Assembly: GCA_026708185.1 (NCBI GenBank)
Contig: JAPOVK010000015.1
Coordinates: forward strand, 124,001-188,000
From: Gammaproteobacteria bacterium
Lineage (GTDB): Bacteria > Pseudomonadota > Gammaproteobacteria > Pseudomonadales > Azotimanducaceae
Direction of reading: 5' to 3'
Length of the DNA stretch: 64,000 bases
Part shown: piece by piece, positions 38,333 through 46,919 of the stretch
How the letters are laid out: every line of letters starts with the position of its first letter
Numbering within the stretch: the first letter of the stretch is position 1
Translations under genes and position numbers: made by a program
The notes under the pieces: generated by a model
What the model was told of the DNA's origin: nothing
The model's input: the letters and a program-made list of their open reading frames with translations, nothing else
The model's database searches: none

Positions 38333-38381
38333 AGGTGCGGCGATGTCTACGCCCGCATTTCGACGGGCCGAGACTCATTCG

Positions 38382-39599
38382 TTAGTTGGCCCGACCCCTA
38401 CGTGCCCCGAGCCTGAGCCGGAGCGCGTTCAAGCGGATGAACCCGGTCGCATCCGCCTGGTCGTAGGCACCGGCATCGTCTTCGAACGTGACCACGCCCT
38501 CGTCGTAGAGGCTGTCGGTCTCGGACCACCGCGCCACCACTGACGCGGACCCCTTGTAGAGCTTCAGGCGAACGTGGCCGTTCACGGGCTTCTGCGATTC
38601 GGTGAGCAACGCCTGCAACGCACGCCGCTCCGGCGAGAACCAGTAGCCGTTGTAGATGAGAGACGCGTAGCGCGGCATCAGTTCGTCCTTCAGATGCGCC
38701 ATCTCGCGGTCGAGCGTGATCGACTCCATGGCGCGATGCCCCTTCAGCAGAATGGTGCCTCCCGGCGTCTCGTAGCAGCCGCGCGACTTCATGCCAACGT
38801 AACGATTCTCGACGATGTCGCTGCGCCCGACGCCGTGGCGACCGCCGAGTTCGTTGAGGCGCCTAAGCACGGTAGCCGGGCTCATGGGTTCGCCGTCGAT
38901 CGCGACGACGTTGCCGGCCTCGAAGGCGAGATCGACCTCTTCGGCGCGATCTGGCGCGGCCTCGGGCGCCACTGTCCAGCGCCACATGGACTCGTCGGCG
39001 ACTGCGCCTGGATCCTCAAGCCCCCCGCCCTCGTAGGAGATGTGCAGCAGGTTTGCGTCCATTGAGTAGGGCGACTCGTCCCCCCGCTGGAACTCCACCG
39101 GGATCTGATGCTGCTCCGCGTACGCCATGCAGGCCTCGCGCGAACGGAGATCCCAGACCGGTTCCCGCCACGGTGCGATCACTTCGATGTCGGGGTTGAT
39201 GGCGTAGGCCGAGAGTTCGAAGCGCACTTGGTCGTTGCCCTTGCCGGTGGCGCCGTGGGCGATGGCGTCCGCGCCGGTCTCGGCGGCCACTTCGACCAGG
39301 CGCTTGGCGATCAGCGGTCGGGCGATGCTGGTACCGAGCAGGTACTCTCCCTCGTAGATCGCGTTGGCATGGAACATCGGGAAGACGTAGCCGGCGACAA
39401 ACTCCTCGGTCAGATCCTCGATGAAGATCTCCCGCACGCCGAGAGCCTCGGCCTTGGCCCGCGCCGGCTCGACCTCCTTGCCTTGGCCGATGTCGGCGGT
39501 GAAGGTGACGATCTCGGCGTCGTACGTCTCGGCGAGCCATTTGCACATCACGGAGGTGTCGAGCCCGCCGGAATAGGCGAGGGCGATCTTGCTGGGCAT
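38382..39599 (-). CDS. argG: Argininosuccinate synthase
   Basis: Condenses citrulline and aspartate in arginine synthesis. The ATP pyrophosphatase loop is [15 protein letters not shown]; further motifs are [30 protein letters not shown] and [19 protein letters not shown] 39599 gives 405 residues, the normal size; a TTG at 39620 would add seven. The upstream region holds the left 30-bp direct repeat (39635-39664), which lies just behind a -10-like TACACT (complement of 39631-39636). Confidence 0.97.
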   Translation of the reverse strand: MPSKIALAYSGGLDTSVMCKWLAETYDAEIVTFTADIGQGKEVEPARAKAEALGVREIFIEDLTEEFVAGYVFPMFHANAIYEGEYLLGTSIARPLIAKRLVEVAAETGADAIAHGATGKGNDQVRFELSAYAINPDIEVIAPWREPVWDLRSREACMAYAEQHQIPVEFQRGDESPYSMDANLLHISYEGGGLEDPGAVADESMWRWTVAPEAAPDRAEEVDLAFEAGNVVAIDGEPMSPATVLRRLNELGGRHGVGRSDIVENRYVGMKSRGCYETPGGTILLKGHRAMESITLDREMAHLKDELMPRYASLIYNGYWFSPERRALQALLTESQKPVNGHVRLKLYKGSASVVARWSETDSLYDEGVVTFEDDAGAYDQADATGFIRLNALRLRLGARRGRAN

Positions 39600-39634
39600 C
39601 GGCGATGCTCTGGACTTCAATGACCGGCGCAGTG

Positions 39635-39664
39635 TAGGCGATGCGCTGCCGTTCGCGCACCACG
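39635..39664. repeat. 30-bp direct repeat, left copy flanking the DUF4143 gene
   Basis: Matches 41282-41311 at 28 of 30 positions (TAGGCGATGCG...CGCACCACG). The right copy is the 3' end of the MATE gene including its stop codon. The two copies bracket a 1.6-kb segment with the DUF4143 ATPase. Confidence 0.75.
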
Positions 39665-39698
39665 TCGATTCCGAAACGGCGATGGTGGCGGCCGGCCT

Positions 39699-41039
39699 TC
39701 AGGCATCCCAGAGCGCCTTGACGGGCATTGCGAGCAGCCCTTGGGCCGTGCGCTGAATGCGTCCGCCGTCGTGGAGGAGGATGCCGCAGGCGAAAAGGTC
39801 GCCGACCGCGTCCTTCAACCGCCGCAACCCGCGGAAGTCCTCTGGGCGTACTGTCGCCGCAGCCTTCACCTCGATACCGACGATCATGCCCGGGGAACGC
39901 TCGAGCACGAAGTCGACCTCGACCTGGTCCTTGTCGCGATAGTGGTAGATCGCCGTCGGTTCATCGGCGAGCGCAACTGCTTTGGCAAGCTCTGCGTGGA
40001 CGAAGCACTCGAGTAGCGCTCCGAGCTCGCGGCGATCCGTGCCAATGTCCACCGCGCGGTTGCGCCGCAGCGCGGCTAGCAGGCCGGAGTCCAGGAAGTG
40101 CAGCTTCGGCGTTCGCACGAGCCTCTTCAAGTCGCTGCGATGCCAGGCGCGAATGCGACGAACGAGGAACATCTGCTCGAGAAGAGTAAGCCAGCGATCG
40201 ACCGTCTTGCCGTCCACGCTCAAGCGCGACCCGAGACTTGCCATGTTGAGCAGCGTGCCGACCGATACTGCCGCGTGGTCGACCAGCCGGCTGAGCTCGA
40301 CGTGTTTGCCGATGGCGGCGATTTCGGCGATGTCGCGCTGCGCAAGCGAACGAGCGTAAGCCCGCAACCAGGCGTTGCGACGATCGGGCGCGTCGCGGGA
40401 CACTGCCTCTGGGAAGCCGCCGGCGAGTACGCGGTCGATCAGATTTGGCGTCGCACCTGTGGTCGTGAAGGCCGGGAAGTCGTTGGCGAACGCGCGGTCT
40501 ATGAATCGCGACCGGCGAGCACGGGCAAGTTCTGCTTGCGAGAACGGCAGAAGCTCCACGGTTTCGACGCGTCCGGCCAGCGAGTCGGGGGAGATCGAGC
40601 CCTTGAAGAGATCGACCGAGCCGGTGATGAGGAAGCGTCCTGGGCGCGGGTCTTCGTCCACCGCCTGCTTGAGCGCCAGTATGAGACCTGGCGCCCGTTG
40701 GATCTCGTCGACCACCAGTGCGGTGTGACCGCGCACGAAGCCCACCGGGTCATCCAAGGCGAAGCGTCTGTCCTGCTCGTTGTCGAGCGTGACGAAGGCA
40801 CGGTCGTCCGCTTGCGCGATCCCTCGCGCGAGGGTCGTCTTCCCCGATTGCCGCGGCCCGACGATGGCGACGATGCGGGTGTCACTCAGCGCCCTACGAA
40901 TCTCGGCTTCGGCGTGGCGCGGGATAAGGGGCTCTTTCCGTGCGAGGGGTTCCCCCTCGCGCTCCCCGGCTGAGGCTCTGCTTGCGAGGGGTTCCCCCTC
41001 GCGCTCCCCGGCTGAGGGCTCTGTCATCTGCTGCGGCAT
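39699..41039 (-). CDS. DUF4143 family AAA ATPase with repeat-encoded N-terminus
   Basis: 446 residues. Walker A is IVGPRQSGKTTLARG and Walker B HTALVVDEIQRAPG, then FLITGSVDLFKG and GRVETVELLPFSQAEL; the C-terminal DUF4143 part includes a nuclease-like fold with DQVEVDFVLER and GIEVKAAATV. Such ATPases are common and horizontally mobile, and their role is unknown. Residues about 7-35 are two in-frame family A repeats (EPSAGEREGEPLA). Conserved sequence begins at IPRHAEAEIRRAL. The gene lies between two 30-bp direct repeats and breaks up argG and the MATE gene. Confidence 0.88.
   Translation of the reverse strand: MPQQMTEPSAGEREGEPLASRASAGEREGEPLARKEPLIPRHAEAEIRRALSDTRIVAIVGPRQSGKTTLARGIAQADDRAFVTLDNEQDRRFALDDPVGFVRGHTALVVDEIQRAPGLILALKQAVDEDPRPGRFLITGSVDLFKGSISPDSLAGRVETVELLPFSQAELARARRSRFIDRAFANDFPAFTTTGATPNLIDRVLAGGFPEAVSRDAPDRRNAWLRAYARSLAQRDIAEIAAIGKHVELSRLVDHAAVSVGTLLNMASLGSRLSVDGKTVDRWLTLLEQMFLVRRIRAWHRSDLKRLVRTPKLHFLDSGLLAALRRNRAVDIGTDRRELGALLECFVHAELAKAVALADEPTAIYHYRDKDQVEVDFVLERSPGMIVGIEVKAAATVRPEDFRGLRRLKDAVGDLFACGILLHDGGRIQRTAQGLLAMPVKALWDA
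40931..41022 (-). repeat. Family A palindromic element, two tandem copies in the DUF4143 gene 5' end
   Basis: Two copies in inverted orientation relative to hflX, with the same 8-bp stem and loop GAA (read on the gene strand). The repeat period is 42 bp here instead of 45, also a multiple of three. Confidence 0.8.
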
Positions 41040-41056
41040 GGCCTGTCCCCGAGGTG

Positions 41057-41144
41057 CATCGTCCGATTCGGAGTATAGCTCCGTCCAATCCGGAATGAAG
41101 TGTCGTCTGATTCGGAATGGATGCCGCCCAATTCGGATTGAAGC
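41057..41144. repeat. Four imperfect 22-bp direct repeats upstream of the DUF4143 gene
   Basis: GTCCGATTCGGAGTATAG, GTCCAATCCGGAATGAAG, GTCTGATTCGGAATGGAT and GCCCAATTCGGATTGAAG are spaced about 22 bp apart, two helical turns. The cores are near-palindromic (CCGATTCGG). The position, directly before the ATPase start at 41039, suggests operators, but remnants of a longer coding repeat are also possible. Confidence 0.55.
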
Positions 41145-41235
41145 GTCTCGTCCGACGACGGATTTCGCTGGATTTTGGTGACGAGCGCGGGAGTTGACGG
41201 TGCGCGGACGTCTCCGTCCGCATTCCGGATCCGGA

Positions 41236-41263
41236 GCATTCTCGCTCGCGCCCGCAGGGCGCG
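41236..41263. repeat. Family B hairpin, partial copy after the MATE gene
   Basis: GCATTCTC followed by GCT and the hairpin CGCGCCC-GCA-GGGCGCG. This equals the 3' arm of stem 1 plus stem 2 of the twin-hairpin element; the 5' arm of stem 1 is not recognisable. A separate hairpin GCGGACG-TCTC-CGTCCGC (41204-41221) lies just beside it and could help end MATE transcription. Confidence 0.45.
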
Positions 41264-41280
41264 CCGCGTCCGCAGGGCGC

Positions 41281-42663
41281 CTAGGCTATGCGTTGCCGTT
41301 CGCGCACCACGACCTGCCGATTCCAGGCGCGACCCCAGAGGCCGAGGACGACGTTCGTCGCGGCCACCGCTGCGAAGATGCCCGTCGGGCCGAAATAGGC
41401 GCTGGCGACCAGCGCCAGGGGCACGTAGAAGACGCCGAGTCGTAGCACGGACAGGATCAACGGCGGGAACGGCTTGGACAGGGCGTTGAACGCGCCATTG
41501 GCGACGTTGGCCATGCCCGCGAAGCCGATGGAGATCGGGATGATCGCCAGGTACATCGTGGCCGTCGCGACGACGCCCGGCTCGTTGTTGATGAGCGAGA
41601 CGAACCAGCCACCGCCCAGCCACATGACGGTTGCCGCGATGACGCTCCAGACGAGGCAGTAGCGGTAGCAAAGGCGCAGCGCCATGTCGACGCGGTCGAA
41701 GCGCCTCGCGCCCCAGTTCTGGCCGACCAGCGGCGCGGTACTCGAAGAGATGCCGATCACGACCATGAACACCACGGCCTCGATGCGGGCCGCAACGCCG
41801 AAGCCGGCGACCACGGCGGTGCCGTATGACGCGAGCAGACGGGTGATTACGCCCGATGCGAGGGGTTCGATCAGGTTGCTGGTCATTGCCGGGATGCCGA
41901 CGTGCAGGATCGCCCGGCACGAGTTCGCGAAGTGCCGGAAGGACGCTCGGATCATCTGCTCGCGGATGACGAACCAGTAGATGCTCAGCAGGAACGAGAT
42001 CGAGCGCGCGATGACGAACGACCACGCCGCGCCTTCGACACCCAACGCGGGCAGGCCGGCAAGCCCGAAGATGAGGAACGGGCCGATGATCACCTGCAGC
42101 ACCGATCCCGTGGTGATCACAACGCCTGGAAACACAGGATCGCCGATTGAACGCATGAGCCCCGTGCCGACCATGGACAGTCCGAACGGCGGGAACCCGA
42201 TGGCCGCGATGGTGATGTAGGCGACCACCAGGTCGAGGATTTCGCCACGTGCGCCGAGCAGGTGAAACAGGGGCTCCGCGAAGACCACCAGTGCCACCGA
42301 GCAGGCCACGTTGAAGACCAGCACGAGAAGCAGGCCATGGGTGGTCAGGAAGGCAGCGCGTTCGCGGTCACCGGCGCCCATCGCCCGGGCCAGCACGGCA
42401 CCGGCCCCCATGCCGATCCCCCGCGTGGCGGCGCCGAGGGCCATCATCACGGGGAAGGTGAAGGTCACCGCGGCGATCGCGGCCGTACCGACGATACCGA
42501 GGTATACGGCTTCGACGAACTGCGACAGCGTCATCGCCAGGAAGCCGAGGATCATGTAGCCGGACAGGCGGATCACGTGGCGCGACATGTCGCCGCTCGC
42601 GAAGTTGGCCTCGTCCCGGGTTCCGGCGCTCATGTCGGCTGACCCGCCATCTTGGATGGGCAA
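41281..42663 (-). CDS. MATE family efflux transporter
   Basis: 460-residue inner membrane exporter with about twelve hydrophobic segments. MATE character is seen in VEAVYLGIVGTAAIAAVTFTFP, GMGAGAVLARAMGAGDRERA, and GISSSTAPLVGQNWGARRFDRV. Substrates cannot be read; the family exports cationic drugs with Na+ or H+. The start could be 42663 or ATG 42633 (MSAGTRDEAN). Its last ten codons lie inside the right 30-bp direct repeat. Confidence 0.9.
   Translation of the reverse strand: MPIQDGGSADMSAGTRDEANFASGDMSRHVIRLSGYMILGFLAMTLSQFVEAVYLGIVGTAAIAAVTFTFPVMMALGAATRGIGMGAGAVLARAMGAGDRERAAFLTTHGLLLVLVFNVACSVALVVFAEPLFHLLGARGEILDLVVAYITIAAIGFPPFGLSMVGTGLMRSIGDPVFPGVVITTGSVLQVIIGPFLIFGLAGLPALGVEGAAWSFVIARSISFLLSIYWFVIREQMIRASFRHFANSCRAILHVGIPAMTSNLIEPLASGVITRLLASYGTAVVAGFGVAARIEAVVFMVVIGISSSTAPLVGQNWGARRFDRVDMALRLCYRYCLVWSVIAATVMWLGGGWFVSLINNEPGVVATATMYLAIIPISIGFAGMANVANGAFNALSKPFPPLILSVLRLGVFYVPLALVASAYFGPTGIFAAVAATNVVLGLWGRAWNRQVVVRERQRIA
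41282..41311. repeat. 30-bp direct repeat, right copy (3' end of MATE gene)
   Basis: Partner of 39635-39664, 28 of 30 identical. On the minus strand it encodes VVRERQRIA and the MATE stop codon. Confidence 0.75.
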
Positions 42664-42724
42664 ACCGCTTACACTACAGCGAACGTTCGTTACCGCGTAG
42701 CGCGGCTTGGAGAGGGAGAGAACG

Positions 42725-43159
42725 ATGAAAAGAGGACGTTGGAGCCAAGGCCTTGTCGCCGGATTGGCATTCGTAGGTCTCGCCGCCTTGGCCTCGGAGG
42801 GCGAGGTCGACTATCGCCAGCACACCATGTCGGCGGTTGGCGGGCACATGCAGGCCATCGTCGACATCATCCAGGGCAAAGTACCGCACACCGAGCACAT
42901 GGCGACTCACGCAGGAGCACTCGCGGATCTGGCCGGCCTGGCGGGGACGCTGTTCCCGGCGAGTTCCCAGGGCGGCGACGCTCTTGCCGCCATTTGGGAG
43001 AACGACGAAGACTTCCAGTCGAAGCTGGCAGCGTTCAAGGAGGCTGCGGCGAACTTCAAGACGGCCGCCGGTAGCGGCGACATGGGACAGATCAGCGGGG
43101 CGCTGCAGCAGTTGGGGCAGGCGTGCAAGGGCTGCCACGACAACTACCGCGCCAGTTGA
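42725..43159 (+). CDS. Cytochrome c' (class II cytochrome c)
   Basis: 144-residue periplasmic protein. A signal peptide (MKRGRWSQGL..., cleaved around ALA/SE) is followed by a four-helix domain, and the single heme motif CKGCHDNYR sits near the C-terminus, as in cytochrome c'. These bind NO and CO and may protect from nitrosative stress. The start at 42725 is preceded by GGAGAGGGAG. A cytochrome b561 gene lies tail to tail 60 bp downstream, a common partner. Confidence 0.92.
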   Translation: MKRGRWSQGLVAGLAFVGLAALASEGEVDYRQHTMSAVGGHMQAIVDIIQGKVPHTEHMATHAGALADLAGLAGTLFPASSQGGDALAAIWENDEDFQSKLAAFKEAAANFKTAAGSGDMGQISGALQQLGQACKGCHDNYRAS

Positions 43160-43219
43160 TCGTACGACGGCGCCAAGGACGGTGCCGACGCAGGAAAGCC
43201 GAACTCAGCCCCGGGGCAC

Positions 43220-43864
43220 TCAGGCTTTGCCAACGAGCAGGACGACCCCGACGGCCAGGATGAGGGTCACGGCCGCCCGGACCCAGAAGCTCTGCGCCGG
43301 CGGCAGGTGTTGGCGACCGGGCTTGCGGCCGGTGAACATCGCCAAAGGCGTGCGGTCGCGCAACACGAATCCGTAGATCGTGTGCGCCGCAAGATGGACG
43401 CTTAAGCCTCCGAGGATCAGCCAATGCAGGCGGTGGTGGATCCAGTTCGCCACGCGGGCGAACTCCGCTGACGCGTAGTCGTAGAGCGGTCCCTCCGTGA
43501 AGATATCGTCGGTCGCGAAGAGGCCGGTGCCGACCTGCACGGCGGTGGCCGTGATCAGCATCGCCGCCATGGCGATGCCCGGCGACGTGTGGGCTGACTT
43601 CTCGCCGCGGCCGCGGAAGTGATCGACGAATTGGAGAGGTGTCGTCCAGTAGTTCCCCCACCGGGCGTAGCGGCCGCCCCACAGGCCCCAGCCAAGACGG
43701 AACACCAGGAGGCCGAGCAGCAAGAGCCCGGAGCGCATATGCCAGGCCATCAGGCTGATATCACCCTTGAGGCCGGAATAGAGCGAGAACGCAATCGCGC
43801 CCGCGAACAGCCAATGCCATATCCGCAGAGGCCAGTCCCAGATGATGGGGCCTTGGTCGTTCAC
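43220..43864 (-). CDS. Cytochrome b561-type (cytochrome b/b6) membrane protein
   Basis: 214-residue inner membrane diheme cytochrome b with four transmembrane helices. Histidines in WHWLFAGAIAFSL, MAWHMRSGLLLLGLLVFRLGWGLWG, HHRLHWLILGGLSVHLAAHTIYGF are the likely heme ligands. It likely transfers electrons from quinol to a periplasmic cytochrome, plausibly the neighbouring cytochrome c'. The start codon overlaps the cupin gene stop by 4 bp. Confidence 0.9.
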   Translation of the reverse strand: MNDQGPIIWDWPLRIWHWLFAGAIAFSLYSGLKGDISLMAWHMRSGLLLLGLLVFRLGWGLWGGRYARWGNYWTTPLQFVDHFRGRGEKSAHTSPGIAMAAMLITATAVQVGTGLFATDDIFTEGPLYDYASAEFARVANWIHHRLHWLILGGLSVHLAAHTIYGFVLRDRTPLAMFTGRKPGRQHLPPAQSFWVRAAVTLILAVGVVLLVGKA

Positions 43865-44337
43865 GCGTAGGGTGTGCCGTCCTTGTGCAGGAATCCGTCG
43901 CCCCGACCACGTCCGACGATGCGCATGTCGATGTCGGAATACTCGACATCGTCGTCCAGGCGTCTGCTGCCAACCTCTAGGTAGGACACGTCGTCGTCCG
44001 TCTCGTTGAGCAGGTGGTGGCCGTCGCCGCTACCGGCCGGGAACCCGGCGCACATGCCTGGCCGGAGGAGCGTTCGCCCGCTGTCGGTCACCAGTGTCGG
44101 GTTGCCGGCGAGGATGTAGACGAACTCGTCCTCTTGGGAATGCCAATGCCGCTGCGAGGAGGCCGTCCCCGGCGGTAGCGTGACCTGGTTGACCCCGTAG
44201 TCGGTCAACCCGAACGCGTCGCCCAAGGCGTGCTTCTCGCGCGCGGCGCACGGCGCATCGAAGGGCGGCGGATAGCTGGTGCCGCGCCGCGGCTGGATCG
44301 ATGCGGCGGTGATCGCAACGGGTTTTGGCTCGGACAT
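43861..44337 (-). CDS. Cupin domain protein
   Basis: Small cytoplasmic protein with one cupin barrel. The metal-binding motif is QRHWHSQEDEFVYILAGNPTLV, followed by GAGFPAGSGDGHHLLNET-like second motif (CAGFPAGSGDGHHLLNE). The C-terminus has a YSDIDM segment and HKDGTPY, seen in cupins that handle sugar or amino-acid related compounds. The substrate is unknown. ATG 44337 is preferred; an upstream ATG at 44346 adds three residues. It lies in one unit with the b561 gene. Confidence 0.87.
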   Translation of the reverse strand: MSEPKPVAITAASIQPRRGTSYPPPFDAPCAAREKHALGDAFGLTDYGVNQVTLPPGTASSQRHWHSQEDEFVYILAGNPTLVTDSGRTLLRPGMCAGFPAGSGDGHHLLNETDDDVSYLEVGSRRLDDDVEYSDIDMRIVGRGRGDGFLHKDGTPYA

Positions 44338-44418
44338 GGCGGGCATCCGGAGATGTTGTTACAAGGGGCAGTCTACCCCCTGCGGCACGGACGTCGGGGC
44401 CGTGTACACATCGACGCT

Positions 44419-44427
44419 TGCTATACT
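44419..44427 (+). promoter_or_regulatory. Extended -10 promoter element for the fadB/J-like gene
   Basis: TGCTATACT contains an extended TG plus TATACT (44422-44427), expected start near 44434, 27 bases before the ATG at 44461. No convincing -35. Confidence 0.4.
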
Positions 44428-44460
44428 GGCGAGCGAAGCTTCAAGTCTTGGACGATCCCG

Positions 44461-46590
44461 ATGGCCTTGCTGGGCACCGTGCATTACGAGGTGCGCGACG
44501 GCGTCGCGCTGTTGACCGTCGACAACCCGCCAGTGAACCCGATGAGTTCGGGTGTGCGCTTCTACCTGTCGGAGCACTTGGCAACCGCGTTGGCGGATGA
44601 CGCCGTCGAGGGGATCGTCATCACCGGCAAGGGCCGGGCCTTCATCGCCGGGGCGGACATCCGCGATTTCGGCAAGACACCGAACCCCGACGAACAGCCC
44701 AAGCGTGCTGCGGGCGAGCTGATCGAAGGCAGCGCCAAACCGGTGGTCGCGGCCATCAACGGCACGGCCTTCGGCGGTGGCTTGGAACTCGCGTTGACGT
44801 GCCACTACCGGATCGCTGCTCCTGGCGCCCCGGTGGGCTTGCCGGAGATCAAGATCGGCTTGTTGCCGGGTGGCGGCGGAACCCAGCGGCTGCCGCGCCT
44901 GATCGGCGCCGAGCCAGCCATGCAGGCCATTCTCTCGGGTGATCCCTTCGACACCGAGGAAGCCTTGGAGCTCGGCATCGTCGATCGCATTGCCGAATGC
45001 GATCTCGTTGACGCGGCAATCGCCTTCGCAAAGGACAAGGCCGCCTCGCCGCCGCACCCATTGATCCGCAATCGCCGCGACAAGATCCTCGCCGACCGCG
45101 CGAATCCGGACGTATTCAAGGCCGGCGAGGCCTACCTGGCGCGCCGCATGCGGGGCCAGTTCAACGGCCGGATGGCCTTCGAGTCGGTGAAGGCGGCCGT
45201 CGAACGCGACGACTTCGACGACGGGATCCGCGCCGAACGTGCCAACTTCCAGCGCTGCCACGACCATGAGCAGCGCGCTGCGATGATCCACGTGTTCTTC
45301 TCGGAGCGGCAGGCGACGCGCATTCCGGACGTCCCCCGCGACACGCCCGCCAAGCCCATCGCACGCGCGGCCACCGTGGGCGGCGGCCTGATGGGCGGCG
45401 GCATCGCCATGTGCTTCGCCGACGCGGGCATCCCGGTCAAGGTGCTCGAGGTGAGCCAGGAAGCGCTCGACAAGGGCTTGGGCGTGATCGCCACGAACTA
45501 CGGTCGCATGGTGCGCAGTGGCCGGATCACCGAAATCGAGCGCGATGAACGCATGCGCCTGATCGAGGGCGTGCTCGACTACGAGGCGATCGCGGATGCC
45601 GACGTCGTGGTCGAGGCGGTGTTCGAGAACCTCGACCTCAAGAAGCAGATCTTCGAAAAGCTGGACGCGGCCATGAAGCCGGGTGCCGTGCTCGCCAGCA
45701 ATACCTCGGGTCTGGATCTCGACCAGATGGCCGCGTCCACGGGCCGCCCGCAGCACGTCGTCGGCACGCACTTCTTCAGCCCGGCGAACATCATGCAACT
45801 GCTCGAAGTGGTGCGCGGGGCCGAGACGGACACGGAGACGCTGGCCACGGCCATGGCGCTCGGCAAGGTCATCGGCAAGGTGCCTGTCATGTCGAGAAAC
45901 GCGCCCGGTTTCATCGGTAACCGCATGCTCGGCGGGTATACGCGTCAGGCCGGCGAGATCATCTTGCACGGCGCCATGCCGGAGCAGGTGGACAAGGTGA
46001 TCTCAGAATTCGGCTTCAACATGGGCCCGTTCGCGATGAACGACCTGGTCGGCCTCGACCTCGGCTGGCGGGCACGCAAGATGGCCGGCGTCGCCGACGC
46101 GGACAAGCCCTTGACGGCCGTCGTGCCGGACCGTCTCTGCGACCTCGGCCGCTACGGCCAGAAGACCAACGCGGGCTTCTACCGCTACGCCGAGGGCTCC
46201 CGGCAGGGGCAACCGGACCCGGAGGTGGCTAAGCTCATCGAAGATACGTCCGCGGAACTCGGCATCGAGCGACGCGAAATCGGCGACGACGAGGTGCTCA
46301 AACGCTGCCTCTATCCCCTCGTCAATATCGGTGCGCAACTGCTCGACGACGGCATCGCGTTGCGCGCAAGCGACATCGACGTGGTCTACGTCTACGGCTA
46401 CGGCTTCCCGAAGTACCGGGGCGGGCCCATGTACTACGCCGACCAGGTCGGATTGGACGCCGTCTACCGGGACATCGTCTCCTTCCACCAGTTGTACGGC
46501 GACGCCTGGCGCCCGGCGCCGCTTCTGAAGCGTCTCGCGGAAGAGGGCGGTTCGTTCGCGGAATGGGACGCGGGCAATGCGCGGGGTTGA
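44461..46590 (+). CDS. Bifunctional enoyl-CoA hydratase / 3-hydroxyacyl-CoA dehydrogenase (FadB/FadJ type)
   Basis: 709-residue fusion for two beta-oxidation steps. The N-terminal crotonase domain (about 1-190) has GRAFIAGADIRDF and NGTAFGGGLELAL, with PEIKIGLLPGGGGTQRLPR. The dehydrogenase part starts at AATVGGGLMGGGIAMCFADAG and includes NTSGLDLDQMA and GTHFFSPANIMQLLEVVRG, then the C-terminal 3HCDH region with VNIGAQLLDDGIA and YGYGFPKYRGGPM. No thiolase gene is beside it, so it may be a FadJ- or peroxisomal-type enzyme. ATG 44461 starts the conserved sequence directly. Small ORFs follow, overlapping by 14 bp. Confidence 0.95.
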   Translation: MALLGTVHYEVRDGVALLTVDNPPVNPMSSGVRFYLSEHLATALADDAVEGIVITGKGRAFIAGADIRDFGKTPNPDEQPKRAAGELIEGSAKPVVAAINGTAFGGGLELALTCHYRIAAPGAPVGLPEIKIGLLPGGGGTQRLPRLIGAEPAMQAILSGDPFDTEEALELGIVDRIAECDLVDAAIAFAKDKAASPPHPLIRNRRDKILADRANPDVFKAGEAYLARRMRGQFNGRMAFESVKAAVERDDFDDGIRAERANFQRCHDHEQRAAMIHVFFSERQATRIPDVPRDTPAKPIARAATVGGGLMGGGIAMCFADAGIPVKVLEVSQEALDKGLGVIATNYGRMVRSGRITEIERDERMRLIEGVLDYEAIADADVVVEAVFENLDLKKQIFEKLDAAMKPGAVLASNTSGLDLDQMAASTGRPQHVVGTHFFSPANIMQLLEVVRGAETDTETLATAMALGKVIGKVPVMSRNAPGFIGNRMLGGYTRQAGEIILHGAMPEQVDKVISEFGFNMGPFAMNDLVGLDLGWRARKMAGVADADKPLTAVVPDRLCDLGRYGQKTNAGFYRYAEGSRQGQPDPEVAKLIEDTSAELGIERREIGDDEVLKRCLYPLVNIGAQLLDDGIALRASDIDVVYVYGYGFPKYRGGPMYYADQVGLDAVYRDIVSFHQLYGDAWRPAPLLKRLAEEGGSFAEWDAGNARG

Positions 46591-46912
46591 CGCCGCGGCG
46601 CGCATAGACGCGCCGGCAGCCGTTCGCATCGTGGAATTCGATGGCGACGACGACGGCTACCTCGACTGGTTGGCCGTCTACCCGGACGGTTACGTCGTCA
46701 ACGCACGTCGCAAGCGCAGCCCGGACTACGTGGTCCTGCATCGGGCGACGTGCGGCTCGATCTCGAACCGGATGGTCGAGCCGGGGGCCTACACGGCGCG
46801 CGGCTACGTCAAGTACTGCGGCGAGACCCTGGCCGACGTAGCCATCGTGCCCACGCTCTGCGGTCGCCCGCGCGGCTCTTTCACCAAGCGCTGCGGCTTC
46901 TGCAAGCCTTAA
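46577..46912 (+). CDS. Hypothetical protein
   Basis: 111 residues, no signal peptide or membrane segment. Recognisable stretch YPDGYVVNARRKRSPDYVVLHRATCGSIS and GAYTARGYVKYCG, with cysteines at the end (TLCGRPRGSFTKRCGFCKP) that could bind metal. I have the impression that similar small domains occur in actinobacteria, but no function is known to me. It overlaps the preceding gene by 14 bp and precedes the ASCH-like gene by 7 bp. Confidence 0.65.
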   Translation: MRGVDAAARIDAPAAVRIVEFDGDDDGYLDWLAVYPDGYVVNARRKRSPDYVVLHRATCGSISNRMVEPGAYTARGYVKYCGETLADVAIVPTLCGRPRGSFTKRCGFCKP

Positions 46913-46919
46913 GGTCTTC

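Noticed and set aside
41057-41144. CRISPR or plasmid-type iterons
   Set aside because: No spacer diversity, no cas or rep genes nearby, and the repeats are imperfect.
41024-42025. Minus-strand frame of 333 codons overlapping the MATE gene
   Set aside because: Out-of-frame shadow of MATE; the hydrophobic transporter sequence is in the other frame.
42680-42689. CGAACGTTCG palindrome between MATE and cytochrome c' as a LexA box
   Set aside because: Half-sites touch, without the 4-base gap of the Gram-positive box, and gammaproteobacterial LexA uses CTGT-N8-ACAG.
44359-45969. Minus-strand reading frame of 536 codons
   Set aside because: Antisense to the fadB/J-like gene; no signal, start site or domain.
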